Shown here one piece after another: positions 1 through 7,481 of a DNA stretch of 64,000 nucleotides (the stretch's first letter is position 1; every line of letters starts with the position of its first letter). The notes below the pieces were generated by a model. That model saw only the letters and a list, made by a program, of their open reading frames with translations. It did not search any database and was not told where the DNA came from. The translations under genes and the position numbers were made by a program. Where the stretch lies: positions 1-64,000 of IMG/VR virus record IMGVR_UViG_3300036944_000508, one strand, 5' to 3'. The DNA comes from a virus.

Positions 1-138
1 TGTATCTAGCAGAGAGTCTGACTCTTTATAACAATCTGTGTCCTCATTGATCACAGTATCGAAATGACTTTCATCAAGATACTGACCAAGAAGATGCTCA
101 CAATCAAGTTTAGATTCTGCTACAATAATTTTAACCAT
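1..138 (-). CDS. Hypothetical protein, N-terminal 46 codons (partial)
   Basis: The first 46 codons read from ATG at 138 and run off the left window edge. AGGAG lies 5-9 bases before the ATG, and a perfect sigma70 promoter (202-230) sits upstream. The acidic, Cys-containing N-terminus begins MVKIIVAESKLDCEHLLGQY. I do not recognise the family, and the missing C-terminal part prevents assignment. Confidence 0.7.
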   Translation of the reverse strand, partial: MVKIIVAESKLDCEHLLGQYLDESHFDTVINEDTDCYKESDSLLDT

Positions 139-201
139 ATATTCTCCTATTAAAACCTACCTAGTATATAGACAGGTTTAAACACTACATAATAAAGAAC
201 C

Positions 202-230
202 ATTATACTATAAACCACGTGGTTTGTCAA
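202..230 (-). promoter_or_regulatory. sigma70-type early promoter TTGACA-17-TATAAT
   Basis: On the minus strand TTGACA (225-230) and TATAAT (202-207) are separated by exactly 17 bp, a full consensus match. It lies over the 3' end of the phosphoesterase gene and points at the partial gene at the window edge. The spacer contains the palindrome AAACCACGTGGTTT. Confidence 0.8.
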
Positions 231-748
231 TGCATTTTCAACACATCGTCGAAAGAAATCGGTGTGTAGTTAATCTGCTCCACGCATACACACAGGTAGC
301 GAGGGTCGATCTCTCCATTGATCATGATCCGATTGCCATGCAGGTGACCGTGAACGTTAAGTTTGAATCGCTCGCTCACGCAGTCTGGGTGAAGAGGTAT
401 ATGAGACAGGATGAACTGATCCACAAACACGCGAACGCCATGAATCTGCTCGAATCCTGCCCCATAATAGTCCTTATCCTTGTAGATGTCATGGTTTCCA
501 CGGATAAGGATTTTCCGCCCATTCAGACGCTTCACTGTTTCCAGATGGCGTCGGGCGATTACTACATCCCCAAGATGATACACTGTATCTTGCGGACGAA
601 CTGTCTTGTTCCAGTTGTCTACCATCGCTTCGTCCATCTCCTCGGTAGAGGTGAACGGTCGAAGAGGTCTACCATCCTCTAGGGTAAACTTTTCCCATGT
701 GCTGGCATGACCAAAATGGGTATCACTGATTAGAAATCTAGCTGGCAT
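227..748 (-). CDS. Calcineurin-like metallophosphoesterase
   Basis: 173 residues with the ordered metal-binding motifs of the calcineurin-like phosphoesterase superfamily: SDTHFGH near residue 8 (D-x-H), LGDVV near 60, RGNHD near 84 and a C-terminal HGHLHGN near 133. The short length and SDTHFGH start match the single-domain phosphodiesterases common in phages and bacteria. The substrate cannot be told from sequence. It is the last gene of the metallopeptidase/membrane-protein run; its start overlaps the end of the upstream membrane-protein gene by 11 bases, suggesting translational coupling. The SD signal is weak. Confidence 0.88.
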   Translation of the reverse strand: MPARFLISDTHFGHASTWEKFTLEDGRPLRPFTSTEEMDEAMVDNWNKTVRPQDTVYHLGDVVIARRHLETVKRLNGRKILIRGNHDIYKDKDYYGAGFEQIHGVRVFVDQFILSHIPLHPDCVSERFKLNVHGHLHGNRIMINGEIDPRYLCVCVEQINYTPISFDDVLKMH

Positions 749-944
749 TTGAGTTTACTTTACGTTGATTAATAATTGATAAGAGCATTGCATAACTGGC
801 AATCATAGTAGCAAACGCTGTCTTATCACCATCGTATGCGAGATTACTAATGATGCTAAACACCACGATGTAGAACAACCACTCAAGTAAACTCTTGAAA
901 TGTTTGTTAATCTCATTCACAAAAATATTCCAAGAAATACGCAT
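738..944 (-). CDS. Small two-helix membrane protein
   Basis: 68 residues starting MRISWNIF. The ATG at 944 shares a base with the TAA of the upstream metallopeptidase gene (TAATG), and AGGAGG lies 9 bases upstream, which rejects the longer open frame. Two hydrophobic stretches (about residues 20-36 and 43-58) with a short DGDK turn predict two inner-membrane helices. No family recognised. The 3' end overlaps the phosphoesterase gene. Confidence 0.75.
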   Translation of the reverse strand: MRISWNIFVNEINKHFKSLLEWLFYIVVFSIISNLAYDGDKTAFATMIASYAMLLSIINQRKVNSNAS

Positions 945-1417
945 TACTTTGAAACCTCCTGCGCTGCACACCACTTGTGATAAAGACCGACTTCGCGACC
1001 ATATGCTTCGATCTCCCAAGGAGCATCGAAATAGGCATCTTCCTTGCCCTTGGGTTTCCAGATTTGACCCATCCACTTGCTGTAGATTTTGAGACCACCA
1101 CGAGCAGCGACCGCATGACCAGTCGCGAGTTCGTTCTTCGCGTGTTGCTTAACGTGAACCATTTCGTGACCAAGAACCTTGATCATCTCATTTACATCTT
1201 GGTTCTTAAGACCGATCGTGAACCAGCGAGGGTTCTTCGTACCATCCTCATCGACGCACTCACCTTCGAGGTCAAAGTTTTTCCAGACTTCGATATCCAA
1301 CGTGAGGTTGCGAACCATACGAGGGTCCATCAACTGGGTGGCGAAAAACTCCGCTGCCTCGATCAACTTCTTCTTATCAGCGCGACGACCAACCAAACCT
1401 GTAACTGTGATATCCAT
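944..1417 (-). CDS. SprT-like zinc metallopeptidase
   Basis: 157 residues. The zinc site is GHEMVHVKQ with H84, E85 and H88, followed by a downstream WEIEAYG segment that can supply the third ligand; this arrangement is typical of SprT-like/WLM metallopeptidases. I chose the ATG at 1417 because GAAAGG lies seven bases before it; the longer frame would need a TTG start upstream of that SD. It is the first gene behind promoter 1444-1472 and is followed by the two-helix membrane protein. The peptidase target is unknown. Confidence 0.8.
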   Translation of the reverse strand: MDITVTGLVGRRADKKKLIEAAEFFATQLMDPRMVRNLTLDIEVWKNFDLEGECVDEDGTKNPRWFTIGLKNQDVNEMIKVLGHEMVHVKQHAKNELATGHAVAARGGLKIYSKWMGQIWKPKGKEDAYFDAPWEIEAYGREVGLYHKWCAAQEVSK

Positions 1418-1443
1418 AACAAAACCTTTCAAACTATAATACC

Positions 1444-1472
1444 ACTATACCCTAAAAAGGAATAAATGTCAA
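1444..1472 (-). promoter_or_regulatory. Early promoter, GCTTGACA family
   Basis: TTGACA (1467-1472), 17 bp, TATAGT (1444-1449), followed by the conserved leader GGTATTATAGTTTG and SD GAAAGG. The TGA stop of the upstream HNH gene is embedded in the -35 box. Confidence 0.85.
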
Positions 1473-1900
1473 GCCGCTAATTTCATCTCTTCACGTTGTT
1501 TCCTCTTATGGTCTTGATAATATTTCTGGTTCGCAGATGAGGTTACCCAACGCAGATTTTCGATACCCCAATCATACTTGTCAAGATTGATATGGTCAAC
1601 CTGCAATTCAATGTTATATCGTTTCTCTGCTGCCAATATGTAATTCTTCCACTCCACTGGCAGATGTTCAAACCCTTCTGGGCGATTTTCTGGAATCGGA
1701 AACGGGATAAAAGTATGTGCCATTAGCGTATGACAGGTGACACCTCTCCCCACAGCAACACGAGGGTATGGGTTAGTATCATTTTCCTTGGGATAATAGA
1801 TTGACAATTCGGTACCACGTTTACCAAAGAAACGACCGCATCGTGTAACATGATAACCCTGAAGAACTTCGCCTTTATAAACCACAGGATACATTTTCAT
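1469..1900 (-). CDS. HNH endonuclease
   Basis: 143 residues. The C-terminal half contains the HNH signature VDHINLDKYDWGIENLRW followed by SSANQ, the beta-beta-alpha-Me core used by free-standing homing endonucleases of T4-like phages. The start at 1900 is set by GAAAGG seven bases upstream; an in-frame ATG at 1915 lies on top of this SD. It is transcribed alone from promoter 1930-1958. Likely a mobile selfish nuclease; its target site is not visible. Confidence 0.85.
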   Translation of the reverse strand: MKMYPVVYKGEVLQGYHVTRCGRFFGKRGTELSIYYPKENDTNPYPRVAVGRGVTCHTLMAHTFIPFPIPENRPEGFEHLPVEWKNYILAAEKRYNIELQVDHINLDKYDWGIENLRWVTSSANQKYYQDHKRKQREEMKLAA

Positions 1901-1929
1901 AAAATCACCTTTCATAATGTAAGAACACC

Positions 1930-1958
1930 ACTATACCGTAAAATGGTGGAAAAGTCAA
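1930..1958 (-). promoter_or_regulatory. Early promoter, GCTTGACT family
   Basis: TTGACT (1953-1958), 17 bp, TATAGT (1930-1935) preceded by the family box GGGGC. It drives the HNH gene and sits just after the lipoprotein gene. Confidence 0.82.
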
Positions 1959-1972
1959 GCCCCTAATTTACA

Positions 1973-3307
1973 TCATCCGAATAAAACATGCACACTGACA
2001 TTCAGCGTGTTCGGTATAATCTGTTGCTCTTGTTTGGTGTAGAGAAAGTCCAGACGTCCATCGTTGTTGACATCCCACATCTCAACACCTGACCATGTAG
2101 AATCCCATGGTGCTCGGAAGGTCTCATCTACTTTAAAGGTCTTACCATCATTGATCAATATCTTCGTGTCAGGCATGTATCCAGTTGACACTATGTCCAG
2201 CAATCCATCGCGATTCACATCGGTCACGTGGAGTTTGCTGTTCCACCGCTGCTCGCTGATGACAAACGTCTCAGTCTTACCATAAACTCCATTAGTCTGC
2301 CCAAAGACATAAACGGTAGTTCCACGGTAGAAAGGTTGCTCGGCAGTAGTTGACATCACGATTTCCCGTTTCGCATCACCGTTAAGGTCGGCGATCGAGA
2401 TATCCGTAACAACACGTCCAGGAATACTCAGAGTTTGCGTAGCACTATACTGCCCACCGTTATACCGAAGGATAATGCTGTCGACCTTATCACCACCGAG
2501 AACTAATTCGGATACTCCGTCAGCGTCTAAGTCGGCGAACTCTGCGGCAGAATACTTAGATGCATCCAACCCATTCGCGAAAAGGTCATCAAGTCTCGTG
2601 AAGATACCGCGACCATCGTTTACCAGAAAATACGGTTTCGTCATCGTAGGTTTCCATGCGAGGTTACCGACATAAATGTCAACATCACCATCGTTGTCTA
2701 TATCAGCAATCGCCGTAGAGTGCGTAAACCCCTTCGTGGTTGGAATATTGGTACTCTTATCAATGAACCCACCACTACCGTTGCCGAACAATAACTTGTT
2801 CTGCCCACCACCAAAGTTTCCTGCATCATATCCTGCATCGCCAATGAATACATCCTTATACCCATCGCGATTAAAGTCTGCAATCTCAATAGTATCTGCT
2901 GGCATGGAAGTCGAAACTACGCTGCTTTTCTTAGTGGCAAATATAGTTGAACTGTTGTTCGTCAGACTGTATGCAAACTCTTCACCATACACATCAGGTG
3001 CTGCTACATTACTAGGAAAGTATGACTTCAATACTGATAGATGATTACCTACCACATAGAATGACTCTATAGAATGTTCAAAGGTATACTTACCATTGAC
3101 ATTAGTGTATGGTATAGTGATGTTAATACCATCAATCTTTTGTGGTGCTGAGAATAATGCGGGACCTGCAACTGGTGGAGTTACCACTGGAGGTGTAGAA
3201 GGTGCTGGAGTAAATGGTGGCACCGTTATGATAGGAGTACTATCACTGCTGCTACCACCACATGCAGTGAGTAGCAGTAGCACTAAAATGGGTGAAAGTT
3301 TTTTCAC
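1973..3307 (-). CDS. Lipoprotein with FG-GAP/VCBS beta-propeller repeats
   Basis: 444 residues. It starts with MKKLSPILVLLLLTACGGSS, a signal peptide ending in a lipobox (LTAC) for diacylglyceryl attachment. A Pro/Thr-rich linker follows, then at least six calcium-binding blade motifs of the DxNxDGxxD type (DFNRDGYKD, DIDNDGDVD, DLDADGVSE, DLNGDAKRE, DVNRDGLLD, DVNNDGRLD). This is the layout of FG-GAP/VCBS beta-propellers, which bind surface ligands. Translation starts at GTG, overlapping the stop of the small membrane gene (GTGA), with GAGGAA upstream. Last gene of an early operon; a surface-exposed lipoprotein made early would suit superinfection exclusion, but that is inference. Confidence 0.85.
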   Translation of the reverse strand: MKKLSPILVLLLLTACGGSSSDSTPIITVPPFTPAPSTPPVVTPPVAGPALFSAPQKIDGINITIPYTNVNGKYTFEHSIESFYVVGNHLSVLKSYFPSNVAAPDVYGEEFAYSLTNNSSTIFATKKSSVVSTSMPADTIEIADFNRDGYKDVFIGDAGYDAGNFGGGQNKLLFGNGSGGFIDKSTNIPTTKGFTHSTAIADIDNDGDVDIYVGNLAWKPTMTKPYFLVNDGRGIFTRLDDLFANGLDASKYSAAEFADLDADGVSELVLGGDKVDSIILRYNGGQYSATQTLSIPGRVVTDISIADLNGDAKREIVMSTTAEQPFYRGTTVYVFGQTNGVYGKTETFVISEQRWNSKLHVTDVNRDGLLDIVSTGYMPDTKILINDGKTFKVDETFRAPWDSTWSGVEMWDVNNDGRLDFLYTKQEQQIIPNTLNVSVHVLFG

Positions 3308-3420
3308 GGAAACATTTCCTCATCCCTGAGCATCTCATCGCGCTCCTCAGGTGTGGTTCGATTAGTCATGATACCATATATCGTAAGACCTATGAGCAGT
3401 GATACTATAATTAACAACAT
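3304..3420 (-). CDS. Small single-helix membrane protein (38 aa)
   Basis: A 38-codon frame, ATG at 3420 and TGA at 3304-3306, between DUF3703-like and lipoprotein genes and overlapping both. Residues 1-20 (MLLIIVSLLIGLTIYGIMTN) form one hydrophobic helix and the rest is charged (TPEERDEMLRDEEMF). AAGGA precedes the start by 12 bases. The charge asymmetry and tight packing support a real gene. Function unknown; possibly a partner of the lipoprotein. Confidence 0.6.
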   Translation of the reverse strand: MLLIIVSLLIGLTIYGIMTNRTTPEERDEMLRDEEMFP

Positions 3421-3797
3421 AATTTAATGAATTCCTTTAGGTCATTAGGTATAGTCTCTCTTAGAAAAGGACTCACATCTGAGGTTCCCCTATTTCCGAA
3501 AGGAATACGACCAGTCAAATTTCCTAATGGTGCTAGTATCAACCTAATCACTTGGCCAAACACTTCTTTTACAGAACGAATCTGTGTAGCATAGCGTAGC
3601 ATAATAAAATGTGACCACACATGGTCGTAAATATTGTACTGCGAGACTATATGTATTCTTTGTAAGTGATTCCAACTTTGACCTACATCACCTCGCTGGG
3701 ATGCAAGTTGAAAACCTTCGTATTCATTCCTTATTAAAGTCGTTATACCGATAGTACGTCCTTGTTCTTTAAGATTTTTAATCTTGTTGAATATCAT
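3411..3797 (-). CDS. DUF3703-like protein
   Basis: 128 residues. The core resembles the DUF3703 family of bacterial proteins: HLQRIHIVSQ, then DHVWSHFIMLRYATQ, VFGQVIRLILAPLGNLTGRI and GNRGTSDVSPF. His-rich helices suggest metal or cofactor binding, but the biochemical role is unknown. It overlaps the small membrane gene by ten bases and follows the 77-residue protein gene by three bases. Family call is from memory of the motif pattern. Confidence 0.6.
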   Translation of the reverse strand: MIFNKIKNLKEQGRTIGITTLIRNEYEGFQLASQRGDVGQSWNHLQRIHIVSQYNIYDHVWSHFIMLRYATQIRSVKEVFGQVIRLILAPLGNLTGRIPFGNRGTSDVSPFLRETIPNDLKEFIKLCC

Positions 3798-3799
3798 GA

Positions 3800-4033
3800 T
3801 TATGCTTCCTCCACCGTGGCAAACCCTTTGTCAACTTCACGATGCCTTGCTGCTTGCGCTTTCTTTACGTTCTTATCAGAGAGTCCCAGACCTCGTGACC
3901 ATTCATAGCGATTGAGCAGCACAGATATACCATAAGTTGTAATGTACTCATAGTATGTAGGCATGGTAGGTGCGGTTTCCTGTGCGAACTCCAGAGACTC
4001 TGTTTCGGCCGCAGCAATTTTTTTTCTTGGCAT
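3800..4033 (-). CDS. Hypothetical protein (77 aa)
   Basis: Starts MPRKKIAAAETESLEFAQET. AAAGGA lies eight bases before the ATG, and codons further upstream in the same frame lack a start with an SD. Basic N-terminus, then a segment with EYITTYGISVLLNRYEWSRG and a helical end rich in Lys and Ala. No family recognised. Member of the operon that ends in the lipoprotein. Confidence 0.65.
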   Translation of the reverse strand: MPRKKIAAAETESLEFAQETAPTMPTYYEYITTYGISVLLNRYEWSRGLGLSDKNVKKAQAARHREVDKGFATVEEA

Positions 4034-4186
4034 TTTGAATCCTTTTATATGTGGAAAGGTATGTGTGGTGAACTGTTGCTCGATGTTAAAACAAGTCGAC
4101 GCTAAACCCGAAATATGGAGAGGGGACCCGAGTTTCAAAACCATAGCTCAAAACTGACAGGGTCTCAACTACTCCTCAATCAACTG

Positions 4187-4417
4187 TCAAACCCCACGAG
4201 GGACACGCATCAATCGCGTCACATCCTTATCGAGGAAATCTCCAGTGGCACTCCACACCCGAAAGGCGACACATTCGGTCTTTCGAATCGCACACTCTTC
4301 CATACGTGCACATCCCTCACAGGGAACATCGCGCACATTCTCAGGGATAGGGAGGAGAATCTTCGAGTGAGTGCATGGATCACTCATGAATTCATTGTCA
4401 AAACCTATCATGTCCAT
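4187..4417 (-). CDS. Small Cys-cluster protein (putative zinc or Fe-S)
   Basis: 76 residues with CEGCARMEECAIRKTEC in the middle (C-x2-C-x5-C-x6-C) followed by a VAFRVW aromatic patch. Four closely spaced cysteines suggest a zinc or Fe-S knot, as in small phage regulators. The ATG at 4417 overlaps the TAA of the upstream gene (TAATG), with GGAG eight bases before. Function unknown. Confidence 0.72.
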   Translation of the reverse strand: MDMIGFDNEFMSDPCTHSKILLPIPENVRDVPCEGCARMEECAIRKTECVAFRVWSATGDFLDKDVTRLMRVPRGV

Positions 4418-4563
4418 TATATTTTCTCCATCATTCTTGCATCGTATAAGCGAGTTGCTTCTATACTGAGAGACAATACAGCAGTTGCATTGATATTACA
4501 AGCGATGTTCACCACAATCCATTTAGCAATGTATGCAGTGATACGATCTTTACGAGATAACAT
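4417..4563 (-). CDS. Small membrane protein (48 aa)
   Basis: ATG at 4563 follows the stop of the upstream gene by one base and has AAGGAG ten bases upstream. The protein has one predicted transmembrane helix (IAKWIVVNIACNINATAVLSL). No family recognised. Confidence 0.6.
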   Translation of the reverse strand: MLSRKDRITAYIAKWIVVNIACNINATAVLSLSIEATRLYDARMMEKI

Positions 4564-4564
4564 A

Positions 4565-4813
4565 TTATGCAAACTCCTTATCAACCCATTCTTGACGACG
4601 AGCATATGCACGCCGATTATACTCTAATACTTCGACTTGCTGGTTGGTGTAGTCAACGATTGCTACCAACTCATCAATACCCTTGGTAGCGATGTCAGCG
4701 AGGCATCCTGAGATATACCCAGCGATGTAGGCAGACTCTGCATTCTCAGGGGCAAGTGCACGAAGGTTGGTGTAGAGTTGCTCGACCAACTGAGCAGTAG
4801 TATATGTTTTCAT
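4565..4813 (-). CDS. Hypothetical protein (82 aa), operon leader gene
   Basis: First gene behind promoter 4844-4872. Starts MKTYTTAQLVEQLYTNLRAL, with AAAGGA seven bases before the ATG at 4813. Mostly helical: an Ala/Gly-rich central stretch (AYIAGYISGCLADIA) and a basic C-terminus (NRRAYARRQEW). Not recognised. It heads a seven-gene early operon ending in the beta-propeller lipoprotein. Confidence 0.7.
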   Translation of the reverse strand: MKTYTTAQLVEQLYTNLRALAPENAESAYIAGYISGCLADIATKGIDELVAIVDYTNQQVEVLEYNRRAYARRQEWVDKEFA

Positions 4814-4843
4814 GATATTTCCTTTTCTCATCATTATAACTCC

Positions 4844-4872
4844 ACTATACCCTACTTTTACAATAATGTCAA
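4844..4872 (-). promoter_or_regulatory. Early promoter, GCTTGACA family
   Basis: TTGACA (4867-4872), 17 bp, TATAGT (4844-4849), with GGGGC before the -35 box. It drives the operon 4813 to 1973. Confidence 0.84.
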
Positions 4873-4880
4873 GCCCCTAA

Positions 4881-5153
4881 TTACAGAACTTTCCCATCAA
4901 GAACGAACTTATTATCATCACCGAACACCAGAATGCCATCATTCATCATGACACGCAGAGGAGCAGCACCTGCTTCCATCTTGGCAAAGTAGTCAGCAGG
5001 TGTATAGTGCTTCACCAGTGCCTTCAGGAAGTTCGCCTTGGTGACTGGACCACGATGCTTGAAGCGAGCAACGAACTTTACCTCAACAGTGCCATTGACA
5101 TAGAACACCGAGTCACCACGAGTAACCAAATTTTGCTTCGTAAAAGTAGTCAT
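4881..5153 (-). CDS. Hypothetical protein (90 aa)
   Basis: Starts MTTFTKQNLV. The ATG at 5153 is chosen because AAAGGA lies seven bases upstream; the ATG two codons earlier is too close to the SD. Alternating beta strands then a Lys-rich helix (KANFLKALVKHYTPADYF) and a C-terminal hairpin. No family recognised. Monocistronic behind promoter 5182-5209. Confidence 0.7.
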   Translation of the reverse strand: MTTFTKQNLVTRGDSVFYVNGTVEVKFVARFKHRGPVTKANFLKALVKHYTPADYFAKMEAGAAPLRVMMNDGILVFGDDNKFVLDGKVL

Positions 5154-5181
5154 AATCATTTCCTTTTCAAACTATAATTCC

Positions 5182-5209
5182 ACTATACCTGAAACTGCAG
5201 TTTTGTCAA
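5182..5209 (-). promoter_or_regulatory. Early promoter, GCTTGACA family (16-bp spacer)
   Basis: TTGACA (5204-5209) and TATAGT (5182-5187) with a 16-bp spacer, the shortest of the set, followed by the shared leader GGAATTATAGTTTG and an SD. Confidence 0.78.
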
Positions 5210-5213
5210 GCCC

Positions 5214-5366
5214 CTAAATCACATATCGTGAAATTAAATTATCCCAGTTGATGCGGTACTCTAGGTTGAGTCTTTGAAACTCTCTGAGTTGCGCTACCTT
5301 ATCCTCTGCCTGTTGAAATATCTTATAAAGGTCTTGAAGGGTGTAAATGTAATTAGTATTAGTCAT
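5214..5366 (-). CDS. Hypothetical protein (50 aa)
   Basis: ATG at 5366 has AAGGA ten bases upstream and lies about 27 bases after the predicted transcription start; the longer open frame runs through the promoter and is rejected. Sequence MTNTNYIYTLQDLYKIFQQA then a charged amphipathic helix. Unknown function. Confidence 0.65.
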   Translation of the reverse strand: MTNTNYIYTLQDLYKIFQQAEDKVAQLREFQRLNLEYRINWDNLISRYVI

Positions 5367-5399
5367 AAGCTTTAGTTCCTTTTCATATACGACATAGTC

Positions 5400-5428
5400 A
5401 TTATACCTCGAAACAGGACAGTTGTCAA
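5400..5428 (-). promoter_or_regulatory. Early promoter, GCTTGACA family
   Basis: TTGACA (5423-5428), 17 bp, TATAAT (5400-5405). Drives the 50-residue protein gene. Confidence 0.82.
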
Positions 5429-5438
5429 GCCTAAAACG

Positions 5439-5471
5439 AAAAAAAAACACCCACCGATTTCTCGATGAGTG
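5439..5471 (-). terminator. Rho-independent terminator
   Basis: On the minus strand CACTCATCGA, a GAAA tetraloop and TCGGTGGGTG form a 10-bp stem (with G-U pairs) followed by nine U residues. It ends the transcript of the gene at 5501-5674, just upstream of the next promoter. Confidence 0.88.
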
Positions 5472-5500
5472 CTTCTTTGCCCTAGTGAAAAGGAATAACG

Positions 5501-5674
5501 CTAGGACATAATCATACGATGTGGTGCATGCCGATTGACATAGTTCGAGGCATACTTCTCCACATCAGACTTGGAACCACGGCGACTGTCCACCCATGAA
5601 CCCCTGTAGTAGAGATCCACCTCATACAGCGGCATTGGACCAGTGCGGATCTTCGTAATAGTAGCGTCTCTCAT
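5501..5674 (-). CDS. Hypothetical protein (57 aa)
   Basis: Starts MRDATITKIRTGPMPLYEVD; GGAGG lies five bases before the ATG. Predicted beta-hairpin followed by a helix (KSDVEKYASNYVNRHAPH) with a basic surface. The unit is complete: promoter 5699-5727, one gene, terminator 5439-5471. Function not recognised. Confidence 0.72.
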   Translation of the reverse strand: MRDATITKIRTGPMPLYEVDLYYRGSWVDSRRGSKSDVEKYASNYVNRHAPHRMIMS

Positions 5675-5698
5675 ACAAACCTCCATCGTTAAGTAACC

Positions 5699-5727
5699 AT
5701 TATACCGTATTTATGGGCAAATGTCAA
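5699..5727 (-). promoter_or_regulatory. sigma70-type early promoter
   Basis: TTGACA (5722-5727), 17 bp, TATAAT (5699-5704), a full consensus match. The stretch 5728-5901 upstream of it holds no gene that I can support. Confidence 0.82.
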
Positions 5728-5901
5728 TGGAAATGTGTGATTGATTTTTTAAATCAGTGTGGCGCGATGTGATGAAATTTCTTTGGGTGCGCATTAACAC
5801 AGGTCTCCACAGGGCACTACAGGCATCCACACACAGACCTAATTCAAGACCAGTTCAAGACGTGCAAAGCACTAAAAGTTAGCGAATTTCACTACTTTTC
5901 T

Positions 5902-6051
5902 TTACAGTACATGCAATAGAGTAATGAATACACCACCAACTGCTGCTGCATTCAGTAGTGTTACCTTACGTATAGTATCATTCTTCACGTCTTTCCATAC
6001 ATAATATGCATTCAATACCAATAATATTACACCAAATACATTCATTATCAT
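5902..6051 (-). CDS. Small membrane protein (49 aa)
   Basis: ATG at 6051 has GGAG eight bases upstream, inside the end of the preceding gene. Two hydrophobic helices (MIMNVFGVILLVLNAYYVW and LLNAAAVGGVFITLLHVL) are separated by a charged KDVKNDTIRK loop with positive character. No family recognised. Confidence 0.7.
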   Translation of the reverse strand: MIMNVFGVILLVLNAYYVWKDVKNDTIRKVTLLNAAAVGGVFITLLHVL

Positions 6052-6213
6052 TTACTTTACTCCAAACAGTTCATCTAGTGCTATTTGCTTCTCAGATGGA
6101 ATACGGTGGTTACCATACGCTTTCCACGCAGCCAGTTTAGCATCATCATTCAGTGTATCATACGTCCATGTGTGGATTTTCTCTATCAGTGCATCGCGGT
6201 AATCATCACCCAT
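6052..6213 (-). CDS. Small protein with LFGVK tail (53 aa)
   Basis: Starts MGDDYRDALIEKIHTWTYDT and ends ALDELFGVK. GGAGGTGATGA directly precedes the ATG, and the start overlaps the upstream gene by eight bases. The last residues match the end of another small protein (10069-10248, ALDKLFGVK), so the two share a C-terminal module. Function unknown. Confidence 0.72.
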   Translation of the reverse strand: MGDDYRDALIEKIHTWTYDTLNDDAKLAAWKAYGNHRIPSEKQIALDELFGVK

Positions 6214-6379
6214 TCATCACCTCCAGTATCACTGACTCCAATGATGCTCTCTCATGTTCCTTTATTACTAATGCATCATCCATGTATATTGCAACATGAG
6301 TAGCATTATCCTCAGTGACATACTTACCATTGGTGTAGTTCGTATATCCTAGTTCATTTTCTATGAGAAAATTATTCAT
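6206..6379 (-). CDS. Hypothetical protein (57 aa)
   Basis: MNNFLIENELGYTNYTNGKY then a beta-rich segment and helix ending ILEVMNG. The SD before the ATG at 6379 is weak, but the frame is clean and its end is coupled to the next gene (ATGGGTGA overlap). First of three co-transcribed small genes. Confidence 0.6.
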   Translation of the reverse strand: MNNFLIENELGYTNYTNGKYVTEDNATHVAIYMDDALVIKEHERASLESVILEVMNG

Positions 6380-6403
6380 TTTTTTATAGTTTACCCGCAG
6401 GAG

Positions 6404-7411
6404 TCAGAGTTTAAACATACCTGCTTCACCTTTGTGCGGTCCACTGACTCCTTTGAAGGTCATCGATCCTACATTTTTTTCTACACCAGTATCCTTGTGC
6501 GTTCCAGTAATATAAGATACTGTTCCATCACCTACCTTGGCACTTAGATTTTTAAACTTTGAGAGATGTTGTTCTACATGTTCTGGTGGATCATAGATTA
6601 CTGGAGTGGCATTACCAGTTTTGTTGTTCACCTTAGCATGGATTACAGTATGAGGAATGTGTGTTTTCGGTGCAGCATGATGTCGAATAAAGTCGCGTAG
6701 TTCTGCATCTGATTTCTTTGCCAGTGCATCTGCATGCATTTGGGCGAATTGTGTGCGCATGACATGCGCTGCTTCTTCGGCAGATTTGTGTTTTTCTGGA
6801 TTGTTTGTTTTATCTGCCTTCCAGTTTGTATGACGTGCTTTCAAACTACCATCATATCCCATGTTTTCCATGTTCGATTTGTGTTTGTCAAACAGTTGAA
6901 GCATGTTTCCATGTATACCACTGTGATGTTCCAAATCTTTCAGTCCAGGGTTCTTTAGATTGGGTTTTCCAGCACCATACTTAGCAGATATACCATGGAA
7001 TCCACCCTTGTGTGACATAATAAGATCTGCATTTGCATTTAGATCCTTGACTCCAGTGGTTTTCTCATGATCACCTGCCTTCTTAAGTGTATCAGCATTG
7101 GATGTCCAGTGCACATTGGTAATCTTGTGTGGAAATGACTTCTTAAATTCCTCCGCAGATTGCTTCGCATGACGTTCGATCTCAGCATATGCAGCAGGAG
7201 GCATACGCTCCTTCAGTTTGTCATGCACCTGTTCAGCAGTACCACTGTGCAATGGATTCTTGGAATAACTACGATGATGTTCAGGTAGTGTTCCCTTTGG
7301 ATGAAGATGCTTCGCTAGTAACAGTTCGAACATCTTACCCTTGTCATCATTCTTGACACTTTTGGTTTCTGCGACTTCAGTTATATACTGATTAAAACTC
7401 TTTATGGACAT
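6404..7411 (-). CDS. Putative packaged protein with SAK (PD-(D/E)XK-like) motif
   Basis: 335 residues, starting MSIKSFNQYITEVAE at the ATG with GGAG eight bases upstream. The leader resembles the capsid-targeting sequence of T4 internal proteins (MKTYQEFIAEA) and has an ITE site like those cut by the T4 prohead protease. The middle has NADLIMSHKGGFHGISAKYG, where D...SAK could be a PD-(D/E)XK nuclease core; the protein is unusually rich in His and Lys, as in DNA-binding internal head proteins. A similar SAK motif occurs in the next gene. Function is inferred. Confidence 0.5.
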   Translation of the reverse strand: MSIKSFNQYITEVAETKSVKNDDKGKMFELLLAKHLHPKGTLPEHHRSYSKNPLHSGTAEQVHDKLKERMPPAAYAEIERHAKQSAEEFKKSFPHKITNVHWTSNADTLKKAGDHEKTTGVKDLNANADLIMSHKGGFHGISAKYGAGKPNLKNPGLKDLEHHSGIHGNMLQLFDKHKSNMENMGYDGSLKARHTNWKADKTNNPEKHKSAEEAAHVMRTQFAQMHADALAKKSDAELRDFIRHHAAPKTHIPHTVIHAKVNNKTGNATPVIYDPPEHVEQHLSKFKNLSAKVGDGTVSYITGTHKDTGVEKNVGSMTFKGVSGPHKGEAGMFKL

Positions 7412-7452
7412 GTGATTTACTCCGGAACAATTTGTTACCATTTATTAATACC

Positions 7453-7481
7453 AATATACTATAAAATAGCGAAAAAGTCAA
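7453..7481 (-). promoter_or_regulatory. Early-type promoter TTGACT-17-TATATT
   Basis: TTGACT (7476-7481) and TATATT (7453-7458) with 17-bp spacing, upstream of the gene at 6404-7411. Confidence 0.68.

Noticed and set aside
4034-4186. Longer N-terminus for the 77-residue protein (to 4144)
   Set aside because: The extra 37 codons have no SD and a different composition, while AAAGGA lies directly before the ATG at 4033.
5728-5901. Gene or RNA between promoter 5699-5727 and the 49-residue gene
   Set aside because: No frame with an SD is present; only a weak TGATTT/AAATCA hairpin. I see nothing supported here.
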